Source of the DNA: Asterias rubens
Taxonomy: Eukaryota; Echinodermata; Asteroidea; Forcipulatida; Asteriidae
DNA length: 64,000 nt
Direction: 5' to 3'
Assembly (NCBI RefSeq): GCF_902459465.1
Contig: NC_047065.1
Location: 5,080,309 to 5,144,308, forward strand
Part shown: positions 55,901 to 64,000 of the stretch, one piece after another
How the letters are laid out: every line of letters begins with the position of its first letter
How positions within the stretch are numbered: the first letter of the stretch is position 1
Position numbers and translations under genes: made by a program
Notes under the pieces: model-generated
Told to the model about the DNA's origin: nothing
Seen by the model: only the letters and a program-made list of their open reading frames with translations
The model's database searches: none

Positions 55901-58900
55901 CGATGATTGATGGTTTTAGGTTTCATGTGATTGATGGCCTTGTAAGCTTGATTTGGGGTTTTTATTTTCATGAAAGAAGTTCATCAGGCTGGTTGTTATT
56001 TTACATTTACTTTTTATGAGAGATCGCCTATTATCGCAAGGCTGGTCGGCCACTCTAAGGTGAGCTAGGGCTACACTTAACTGATTTGAGCCATCGATCC
56101 AAACCAACTGCCTCCAGCAACATGTTGCCACCTACTCCTGGGGCTGAAACAGGGACACCCCCTTCACAGTCCATAAGGATGTAGGCATGGATGCGCATCA
56201 TCCACTAGGAGCCTGGCTGGTAGAGCAGAATGCACAACCTTCTCATCATTTTACAAAGCAATTACGGTTAGGGCACTTGAGCGGGATTCTAACAGACACG
56301 CCACAAATACAGAAAGCTGCAGTCTAGTTGTTGGGATTTTCAGGGGTGACTCAAATGTATGTATGGTATGTACTCCGAGGACAACCCCCACAAAAATTGA
56401 AATACACTTGTTTTTTTGTTTCTGTATCAAAGAACTTGAATTGATGGTTTCAATCTTGTTTTGTTTGATTGTCTTCGGAACATGTTTTATGTCCTTGTCG
56501 TCCCAAGTCCTTGTCTGTCTCAGGGAAATATCCAAAAGCATTATGCTTAAACTTTGTCCCTGCATGTTGACTAGTACGTTAATTTCTGTATACATGGTAC
56601 AGCTATTATCTTCAAGTCGATAAACTGTATTACTGTTAAGTTATTTGGCATCCGTCCTTCATTATTATACTCATTGATATTATTTTGTTTTCTACTGTAT
56701 ACATTATTGTTATTGTCGACATGGAAAATAAATGTACATTGATTGACTGATTGATTGATTTAAAGGCAGTGGACACTATTGGTAACTGTCAAAAGAGTAG
56801 CCTTCACAGTTGGTGTATCTTAACATTGTGCACAAAATAACAAACCTGTGAAAATTTGAGCTCAATCGGTCATCGAACTTGCGAGATAATAATGAAAGAA
56901 AAAAACACCCTTGTCACACGAAGTTGTGTGCGTTCAGATGGTTGATTTCAAGACCTCATGTTCTAAATCTGAGGTCTCGAAATCAAATTCGTGGAAAATT
57001 ACTTCTTTCTCGAAAACTATGGCACTTCAGAGGGAGCTGTTTCTCACAATGTTTTATACCATCAACCTCTCTCCCCATTACTCGTCACCAAGAAAGGTTT
57101 TAGGCTAATAATTATTTTGAGTAATTACCAAAAGTGTCCACTGACTTTAAGATGCTCAGAATTTGGAGCCAATAGTAGAGGAAGGAACTGTGAACCAGTT
57201 TGTCTTGCTATTATCACCCACAGCCATCATCTGGAGCAGGGTACAATGTAAGCCTTTAGAAGTGTCGGTGATTGGTAGCAGGCAAGGCGTCACCACCAAG
57301 AATCTACACAAAGTAGAGGCCAGGTAAGTCACAAACTGGGCATTAGACCCCTTGCACAATGCAGATCGCACCTCTGTACAATGCACATCTTCCATTCTAC
57401 CTTTTTGGGAGTGAATTCTTTTGGTGCACGTTGCGACTCCCAAATGGCAGAGAGGAATCAACACCCAAAGGGGGAGGTCATTGTGTGTTGTGCAAGGGGT
57501 ATAAAGCAATGCAAAAGTCTATCAAGTTTCTTCAAAATATCAAGTAATAAACCACAAGGGAAATATAGTAGAATTTTGATTTCATCATTTATAATCTAAA
57601 GTGTATGCATAACATTGGTTAGATTGAAAACATGAATTTTCACAGATTGGCATAATTACGACCACCATGGTACAAAGATAGTCATGGTAGAAAACTTCCC
57701 TTTAAATGTTTTTGCAGAAAATAGTTAATGGCCTGAAGATTTGTCCCTAACAGAGTCTTTCTCAAAGGCTAAAACAGAAGCAGTGAAGTGAAAATAAATT
57801 AATAGAGAGAGGGAATATAGAAGGGAGGCAGAAATCACACGGAAAAAGCAAGGGATAAACAAAATAATTTTGCCTTGAATAAGTGATATAGTCTCTGAGA
57901 AATGCTTGTAAAACATTTCTTTTTTTATCTCAGATTCCGAAAAAATCCAATGTTTCTAAAGAATGATGGGTTTGTTCAACTGTTTCGCTGTATATGTTGG
58001 GTAACACTAAGTGTGGATACTGGTCTTTGGCATGTACCACAGTTGTCCACATGCTTTTAACAAAGCACCCTGTAAACATTTGTTTGTTTGTATCTTAATT
58101 TCAGATGTAGTGTATGTAAGGCTGAGATGTTTCGATCGTTCAAAGAGTTGATGCAAGCAATCCCAGAACATCAGCTGCCACTAACATTGAGGTATGTACC
58201 TCGTATTGCGGGCAGGAGGTAGATGAATTCCAATTGGAGATGAAGTAAGGAGCCTGTTGCTCTGGCTTCTAAATGTCATACTGTGGTGGAACAATAAACC
58301 TTTTGTTGACCCCGTGAGGGCGCTCTCAAACATATTTGTATCACTTCCGGGGATATATTAATTCATACCCAAAACAGTTACTAAAGACTGGAACACATTA
58401 CCACCACAGACATCTAAATCATCATGGACAATTAAGATCTTTAAAGGAGCTGTTATAATCCATATCTAAAGCAAGTTGAAACTATGGGGCAACAAAAGTG
58501 ATAAAGGCTAATTACACTGTGCAGGACGAATCACTTATATACCTCCGGAAGGGATAACTCTGAGCGCCCTCGCGTGGTCAAAAATACGATGCATTAATGA
58601 TTAGGCCCAATCTTAAATAAAATGGGGACAACAGCTACACCTATACTTGCTTTAACAGCAGCAACCTTTTCAGACAAGGTTTTAGCTTTAAACAATAGAC
58701 TCCTTGCAACAGAGGTCAAACAATGGAAATTCAATCAAATCGTTTTGACCTCATATTTTGGTTGCTTTGTATGAAGAACCCAAATTTTCTTTTAAAATCA
58801 TGAAAATTATTCACAAATTTTATATTTCTTGTTTGCAGGAGTTCTAAACTACAAAATTACCTTGATTTCAAGCAAGCTGCCACAGTTTACCAAGAAGCTC

Positions 58901-58968
58901 TGGGTCGCTTACTCCACGTCTTTGATACATGGGTCAAGAAACCCGAGGAATATTCACTGTTCAGTTGA
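49914..58968 (+). CDS. ADAT1: tRNA-specific adenosine deaminase 1, 633 aa
   Basis: Deaminates A37, next to the anticodon of eukaryotic tRNA-Ala, to inosine. Exons: 49914-50064, 52822-52902, 53198-53252, 53553-54394, 54947-55211, 55624-55814, 57224-57323, 58105-58191, 58839-58968; all AG/GT, phases close to 634 codons. Motifs: PKKGKP and EWTLLAAVV near the N-terminus, [10 protein letters not shown], His85-Ala-Glu87 (zinc ligand and proton shuttle), SHTPCGDAS with Cys140, [24 protein letters not shown] with Cys431 (third zinc ligand). Exon 4 inserts about 230 residues between PCGD and RTGAKC, including three 54-residue repeats; human protein is about 500 aa. The ATG at 49932 is in frame and matches the human N-terminal length better; 49914 also follows an acceptor-like CTGCAG. 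Confidence 0.95.
50470..50536. mobile_element. Micro-foldback, second copy
   Basis: TAGTTGCGATAATGTAACCC ... GGGTTACGTTATAAATCGCA then ACTA. Flanks GCTCAATCA and GTTCAATCA match at 8 of 9 positions. In ADAT1 intron 1. Confidence 0.82.
50615..50690. mobile_element. Micro-foldback, third copy
   Basis: TAGTTGCGATAACGTAACCG ... GGAGGTAACGTTATCGCAACTA-type end, with a longer GC-rich stem (GCCGACGGCG/CGCCGTCGGC). No matching flanks seen. In ADAT1 intron 1. Confidence 0.82.
51478..51632. repeat. 155-bp palindrome
   Basis: About 70-bp arms (ATAAATACGTTATCACACGC ... / ... GTGTGATAACTTAT) around a CGGCCTTCGGCCTCG loop. A partly deleted relative with the same ends is at 52410-52535. Flanked by direct copies of TTATCTTCCAGTACGCGCTA. 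Confidence 0.88.
51791..51875. repeat. Perfect 41-bp inverted repeat with 3-base spacer
   Basis: Arms 51791-51831 and 51835-51875 are exact reverse complements (GCTTTTTCGTTCCATCCGAA ... inward to GCTGGCA), spacer CGC. Confidence 0.93.
52049..52210. repeat. 160-bp palindrome
   Basis: ATAATGAATGTTTTTCATTC ... / ... ATAAACATTCATTATG arms around ACTCGGCTCCGCCTCGT; arms include GGTGCGAATATGTTCAT twice, inverted. Confidence 0.88.
52410..52540. repeat. Degenerate palindrome, relative of 51478-51632
   Basis: ATAAATTCGTTATAACACGC ... CGCTTGTGTGATAACTTATA, with centre CAGCCTCGTTGGATATG; part of one arm deleted. Confidence 0.75.
53728..54215 (+). repeat. In-frame 162-bp tandem repeat inside ADAT1 exon 4
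   Basis: GTGTCCTCTCATGA.GAATCT at 53728 and 53890 and a variant with one extra codon at 54052; spacing 162 bp = 54 codons. Each unit encodes [18 protein letters not shown], then an acidic D/E-rich part, then FSPGIK..QD. Reading frame is kept in all three. Confidence 0.93.
54401..54558. mobile_element. GGGCCCAATTTCAT stem-loop element
   Basis: AGCCCAATCTCATGAAAGCT ... GCTTTATGAAATTGGGCCC; begins seven bases after the ADAT1 exon 4 donor. Confidence 0.72.
54592..54905 (-). mobile_element. tRNA-derived SINE, full length head and body
   Basis: Minus strand: head with GGCCGAGCGGATAAGATT and GGGTTCGAGTCCTGG, body with GGATGGGACGCAAAG and GGGGTTCGCCCC; matches the SINE at 14393 without its (ATT)n tail. 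In ADAT1 intron 4, ending 42 bases before exon 5. Confidence 0.83.
56760..57150 (-). mobile_element. TTAA foldback element, family 1, full length
   Basis: TTAAAGGCAGTGGACACTAT ... AGTGTCCACTGACTTTAA. Ends about 70 bases before ADAT1 exon 7. Confidence 0.86.
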
Positions 58969-61900
58969 CAGTCACTGGCCTGACCTTCAAGATGTACTTG
59001 AGGAATAGTTTTCACTTCAAATTGTTGAGGTTTTTAGTCAGGGCCCAATGAGGCAGTTCACCACAGAGTTGTGCCTGGTAGGCCTGTAGGCCTGTACAAT
59101 TTTACTGGAGCATTTCAAGGGCACCAAGGCAATGACCAGGGGGCATCAGCCCTGGCCCGGTTTATACTTCCTGCAAAAGCTTTGTTCAAAGCGAATAATC
59201 TTGCATCACAATTGGGTAGGCAGCGTGTACTGATTTTTGCATCACCAAAACTCCAAAACTTACTTTCGCAGTTGCATTTGCAGAAAGTATGAACTGGGCT
59301 TGATGCATTTTGGCCCATAGGGTGCCATAAGCGCAGAATTCTGTGGTAAGCAGCATCATGAAATTGGGCTTGGAATTTTAACTGGGCTTATTTCATAGAG
59401 CTGCTCGAGCAGATAATATTGTTTAAACATTTAAACATTGAACACGAGGCATGGTGTTTTTGCTGGTAACCTTATTCTGGTAAGCATAATTATGTTGTGC
59501 TTAGCAATTTCATGAAATTGTGCCCTGGACTTCAGACGTTTTACCTATTAATTTTTGTGAACACTCTTTTTACTTGCACACTTTTCTAAATTAATGATAA
59601 AATAAATAAAAATTGAAAAATATAAATAATGACACTGCTGAATATCTCTAGCGACGGTTGTTTGTTTTTTATTTGAATGTGTTCTTGTTAGTCTCCCCTG
59701 TCAAATAAAACGATCAAGGCGCCTACACAAAAACAAAATATTATACAAAGTAAAAAGTTGTCAACCTATGAAATTGGCATTAGATGCAAGTTGTCCTGTA
59801 ACTGCCATATAGCAAGGGATCATGCCCAAAGGGAAAGTTGAAAATGGCTTTCGACTTTCATCTCAAACACAGGCATGCAACTTTATCTCGGATCAGCTGA
59901 TTTCTTAATATTTAGTCTCATTTTTACCATTCAAAATTGATAAATACTTTACAAAGTCAATGAAGTTTTGTAATTTCCTCATTTTTTGGTGAAGTAACAG
60001 TTGCACGCCTGCGAATAAAAGATATTGACAACATAGGGAGACTGACAACACAAGGGCTAGATATAGCTCAGTTGGTAGAGAGCCGTCATGTCAATCTGGA
60101 GATTGAGGTTCAAGTCGTACTCTAGTAAATTTGTCTTTATCCAATCCCAAATGCGTTAACAAATTTATCAGTCAGTTTTCCTTCTGGTTTATTACTAAAT
60201 ATTTTTATTTTGTAACTTATCATTTAAAAAGCGAAGCTTGCCCCAACTTTACATTGGGCTCAAGATTATTACATACGTGTAAATAATATTTACACTGAAA
60301 CATATTTAATTTTACAGGAAATTTTACCCAAAGCCAAATATTCTTAAGGATACAAAAATATAATTCAAGCTGTAAATAGACATGCTGAAAATGCATAGCT
60401 ATCGATCGAGTGAAAGGCAAAAATCGTTATACAATAGAAAGGTGACGTACTCGCCCAAGCTACCTAGAGCTGCTAAAGTGCAAAAAGTAGCTCAGAGTTA
60501 ACCAAATTATGCTTATCTGAATTAGACTTGTGGACAAGTTGTTGAATGTCTGTCGCGGTGATAGCATTCCGGCTCTCTGCGTGATATTCTCGCGGGACTG
60601 CTGCCCCCCCCCCTGCAAGATTACAATAATCAGCAGTAATCGGCAGGAAACCAGTAACAAGTTGTAATTTGGCTGATAACCTATTTATAAGCAAAGTTAA
60701 ACAGGATACCAGTCACAGATGAACCATATGAAAATGGTGTACTGTTTTGGTTGGTAACCTTACGCTGGTAAGCAACATTTTGTCGTGCTTAGTTACTTTT
60801 TGTGATTATAAAAGCAGCTCTGTGAAATTGGGCCCCGATTTGAAAGTAAACACAAATAGATGACATACTGTAACTTACATTTTAAAGAGAAAAACAACAA
60901 TGCCCTGAGTTCAATATGAACTATCACTGCTGTCTGAAACAGGGTTGTTTTGATAGCAAAAAATCTTTACTGTAAATCTTTCTAGAAAACAAACTATTAT
61001 TTGGCACAACTTTCACCTGCATGCCTCGTAAACTTTTGACCTATTTAGACCTTATTGAATAAACCCTTTTTGCTATGAAAAGTCGCCATCTTGTAGGGCA
61101 AACCGTATGCGCGTCCCACGCAGCACGCAACATTCCCGGTTTGATTTCTACGGCACACGCCTGCACACATGCGCACACACATACAGGCATGTTTATGGTG
61201 CAGACCGAGGACTTCTCTTTGTTCTCCCATTGTGTTTATTTTTCAGACCCCATTGGTCCCCATTGGTTTTGTACACAAAATCTACCGAGGACTGTCCCTG
61301 GTGTGACTTTTTCCCGGATCCCTTTTGTTAAAGTCCTCAGTTATCAATAGTAGACATGCCCACATGCACCCACACGCGCACAGACGTCATGTTGTAGGTC
61401 AGACATTTGAACAGTGACGTCATATTCAATACGGTCTTTATTACTACTCTGTATTACTACTCTATCACATGTTTCCTGCAGGCATGAAGTGTCCACAGCT
61501 CTATTGTAGAAATTATTCAATCTTATAATAATGGTTACATCATCTGATTTTTCTCAACTTTTTATATGAAGAAAGGTGGCAAATCTCATAATGTGGTCAG
61601 CTGTTACTTTAACAGGCCTCAAATTAACCCACGATACCCACATCAATTACGAATTTAACGTCTATTTTTATCAATCCTGTATAATACATAACTCCCTCCC
61701 TTCAGCTATGAGTATATAAAAAACCTCTACACTGAATAAAAAACCAAACCTTACTACATTAAAAGGTTGATTTCCAGATCCAAAACTTCACCCTTACACC
61801 ATGTTATGGTTGATCACACAAAACATGACCGTTGTCCGCGACACATTTTCCAGCTCTGATCCTGTATAACAGTACGCTCAACTCCCTTCTAAATGAGTAT

Positions 61901-62206
61901 ACAAATCAAAATTTGTACACAGAATAATAAAAAAAACTCACTTCCCTGAAAGGTTGCTTTCCAGACCCCAAAACTGAACCCTAAAACCACTGGATCTGTC
62001 AGGATGCTGGTCTGGTTGTGTGTAAGCGCCGTGAGGGAGTGGGTAGAACTCATTGTCTTGTTTGGGGTGAGGTTCAACCATGTCAACTTTTTTTCTGAAT
62101 GAGTATACAACAAACTTTTATACTAAATAAAAAAACAATATATTTATAACTACCCTGAAAGGTTGCTTTCACGATCCAAAACTGAACCCTAAAACCACTG
62201 GATCTG
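58969..62206. other. Convergent intergenic region ADAT1 / DUSP
   Basis: ADAT1 3' UTR with AATAAA at 59601-59606, foldback relative at 59155-59305, GGGCCC stem-loop fragments (59325-59526, 60690-60835), SINE head at 60056-60112, half of the AGACTTGTGGACAAG element at 60522-60610, and the DUSP 3'-end duplications from 61708. 60840-61700 shows nothing identifiable. Confidence 0.6.
59601..59606 (+). terminator. Polyadenylation signal candidate for ADAT1
   Basis: AATAAATAAA about 630 bases after the TGA at 58966-58968; the first canonical signal I see in the 3' flank. Confidence 0.45.
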
Positions 62207-62290
62207 TCAGGGTGGAGGATGCTGGTCTGGTTGTGTGTAAGCGTTGTGGGGTAGAGGGTAGAACTCATTATCTTGATTGGGTTGCTGAGG
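61708..62290. repeat. Tandem duplication of the DUSP gene 3' end, three units
   Basis: Units start with ATGAGTATA at 61708, 61893 and 62099 (spacings 185 and 206) and share AAAGGTTG.TTTCCAGA and AAAACT..ACCCT. The last two also share minus-strand coding text FYPLPH.AYTQPDQHP, i.e. the C-terminus of the DUSP protein. Confidence 0.85.
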
Positions 62291-63057
62291 TCCCTGATTG
62301 CACTTGTCCAAGAGTTGTTGGATTGCCTCTGTGTCCCTCTCTCTCAACGAGTCTGAGAATTTCTCTCGCATACTATCCCTGACCTGTTCACATTGAATAA
62401 ATATTGACAGAGGTTCACTGTACGCAGGTTTTAGAAAGACGTATACTGTCCCTGATCTGATCACATTGTGAATAAACATTGACAGAGGTTCACACTTAAG
62501 CTTTTTCAGATTTAAACTTCGGGGATAAAATTACTTCCTTCTCTTAAACTAGACTACTTCAAAAGGAGTAGATTCTAACAATTTTTTATAAAGTCAATGG
62601 CTCTTCAGTGCTCCCAAGTAAGCTTTTACTGTCAATAACTCGTAGAGTAGTCATCAAAAGCGAACCCTGCCTTAAGGCCGAGTCACACTGCAGCGATCAC
62701 GATGCTAAGAGAACGCATTCTATTGGTTGAATTGCTCTACACAGAAAACGTACACGCTCATTCAACCAATAAAATGCATTCTCTTTGCTTTGTGATCGTT
62801 ATCGTTTTTGTTATCGCTGCAGTGTGACTCGGCCTTTACACATCATTCTTCACATTCAGCACCTTTGACCTTTGCCCTTTCTCACCTGTCCAACCTGTGT
62901 GTGCTCAAATGTCTGAAGCTGTCTCTGGAATCCAAAGTTAGGGTTGGCCACTTGCCTGGCCTGCTTGACTGCTTTGAGACAATCCCTCCAGCCATGGTCA
63001 GTCACGGTCATCAGGTACGCTACAGTCAGCGTTACACTCCTTGACACTCCAGCAATA
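62207..63057 (-). CDS. DUSP22/DUSP15-type dual-specificity phosphatase, 3' part
   Basis: Cysteine-dependent protein phosphatase of the JNK-pathway-associated DUSP22/15 group; the first exons lie past the right edge. Exons 63057-62886 and 62383-62207, joined in phase 0. Exon text GVSRSVTLTVAYLMTVTD and NPNFGFQRQLQTFEHTQV is diagnostic of this pair. The exon starts with the last base of a Cys codon (TG|T), so the catalytic Cys of HCxAGxSRS is split by the intron. The final exon adds a hydrophilic tail (RDSMREKFSDSLRERD, then Q/P-rich DQHPPP) unlike the vertebrate tails. Which of DUSP15 or DUSP22 it is cannot be decided from these exons. Confidence 0.88.
62671..62839. mobile_element. Foldback element AAGGCCGAGTCACACTGCAG
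   Basis: AGGCCGAGTCACACTGCAGC ... GCTGCAGTGTGACTCGGCCT, long near-perfect inverted ends; inner TCTATTGGTTGAAT/ATTCAACCAATA pair. Flanked by TTA on both sides, which would fit a PIF/Harbinger-type 3-bp duplication (inference). In the last DUSP intron. Confidence 0.85.
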
Positions 63058-63159
63058 CTGTACCCAGAGAAAAAAAAACACATTCGTTGAGAGGGGGGTA
63101 AGGGATCATAAAACAAATATCAACAATAGTCCGATGTAATTTCAGTTTTGAAAGATTAG

Positions 63160-63647
63160 CCCCTTTCACATGAGAGCAATTTAGCAAGGGTCCCTTGCCA
63201 AATTGTAGCATGGTTGTAAGATTTTACAAAATGCACCTCGTGTGAAAGGACAATAATTTTTGGAGTGTCCAGGGTCCCTTGTCAAATCTTGTCCGACATT
63301 GCTACATTTTGTCAGAGGTCCGGACAAAATCTTACACTAGCGGAAGTTTTGACCAAGGACGTGGGCTTCATCATCGTGTGAAAGGAATCCTTGTTTATTG
63401 AACGACGTCCTAGGTGAAAATGCCCATACAGCGCGTGCTATTGTTGGTGCTATCTTGTCCAATCAAGATGATCAGGATTACCAATTCGTCATATCACTCT
63501 CATGTCGCACAAGGGTTGTTAGTTTTTTAACTTTGCAGTGGGAAAGCTCACAAAATCAGTCTCACATGGTGATAACAAATAAACAATCCAGGCTCGTAAA
63601 ATTTGTAGCAAGGGACCCTGGCTACATTTTGGCAGTGTGAAAAGGGG
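63160..63647. mobile_element. Foldback element GCCCCTTTCACA
   Basis: GCCCCTTTCACATGAG on the left, TGTGAAAAGGGG on the right, with AGCAAGGGTCCCTTGCCAAA / GTAGCAAGGGACCCTGGCTA inside; 488 bp. The open frame at 63398-63640 lies inside it. Confidence 0.72.
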
Positions 63648-63828
63648 TATTGTGTTAAAGCCTGGAATTATACGGAGGTCACAGAGGCCAAGGCCTTGTT
63701 GCCCTTGGTCTTGGCCTTGGTGCCCCTTTAAAAGTTTTCCATAGACTTTAAGATTCTCCTATATATATAGACGTGACCTCTGCAAAATGAAAGCGGTCTA
63801 GCCCTCTCAAAGATTATGATTCCGCAGG

Positions 63829-63972
63829 CCTGGAGTGGATTTCACAAAGAGTTAAGACTAGTGATCATCTCGAGTTAGGACGAGTTACTTGTTGTCCTTA
63901 ACTTTAGGACTAGCCATAGGTTTGTAATATCTCCTGGGACTGGTCCTAACTCTTTGTGAAGTCGACCCCAGG
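63829..63972. mobile_element. Foldback element GATTTCACAAAGAGTTA
   Basis: GGATTTCACAAAGAGTTAAG ... CCTAACTCTTTGTGAAGTCG, with GAGTTAGGACGAGTTAC inside. No gene in the last 940 bases of the window. Confidence 0.75.
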
Positions 63973-64000
63973 TAACGTTAAGGCCTGGGGAGACCATACA

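Noticed and set aside
63398-63640. 80-residue plus-strand frame
   Set aside because: Lies wholly within the GCCCCTTTCACA foldback element and shows no domain.

Overview
This is a gene-sparse, repeat-rich animal nuclear sequence. Exons are split by GT-AG introns, there is one AT-AC intron, and many tRNA-derived SINEs and foldback (inverted-terminal-repeat) elements are present. SRCR-domain exons, a secreted C-type lectin, an intronless GT31 glycosyltransferase and the repeat style suggest an echinoderm, probably a sea star or a close relative. That assignment rests on repeat style and gene content only. I see no bacterial operon, CRISPR array, rRNA or convincing functional tRNA gene.

Layout. 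1-5347 (-): part of a multi-domain SRCR gene that leaves the window at the left edge, with a probable signal-peptide exon abutting a 3-copy tandem repeat. 7845-16404 (-): complete 9-exon alkaline phosphatase, 571 aa, all active-site ligands present, probable GPI-anchor tail, with a duplicated 3' end just downstream. 18641-20209 (+): intronless beta-1,3-galactosyltransferase-like type II membrane protein. 24810-27362 (-): HSBP1, the heat shock factor-binding coiled-coil protein, whose second intron has all the hallmarks of a U12-type AT-AC intron. 31472-31984 (+): single-exon secreted C-type lectin with a TATA box. 41633-48258 (-): complete 8-exon DHRS1 short-chain dehydrogenase. 49914-58968 (+): complete 9-exon ADAT1 (tRNA-Ala A37 deaminase) with a 3 x 54-residue repeat inserted in the catalytic domain. 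62207-63057 (-): last two exons of a DUSP22/DUSP15-type phosphatase that continues past the right edge, with a tandemly duplicated 3' end.

The genes do not form a pathway. They are ordinary eukaryotic single genes; the alkaline phosphatase/GT31 and DHRS1/ADAT1 pairs are divergently transcribed. Every multi-exon model was checked for splice-site dinucleotides and reading-phase continuity, and all phases close.

Most of the remaining DNA is mobile-element debris. The dominant group is made of foldback elements flanked by TTAA, in at least five sequence families, several butted together on one shared TTAA. Others are a GGGCCCAATTTCAT-ended stem-loop family, a 59-76 bp micro-hairpin family (9-bp target duplication in one copy), a cluster of very strong palindromes at 51.3-52.6 kb, tRNA-headed SINEs, and two decayed L2/CR1-like LINE 3' ends, one of which shares its 3' tail with a SINE.
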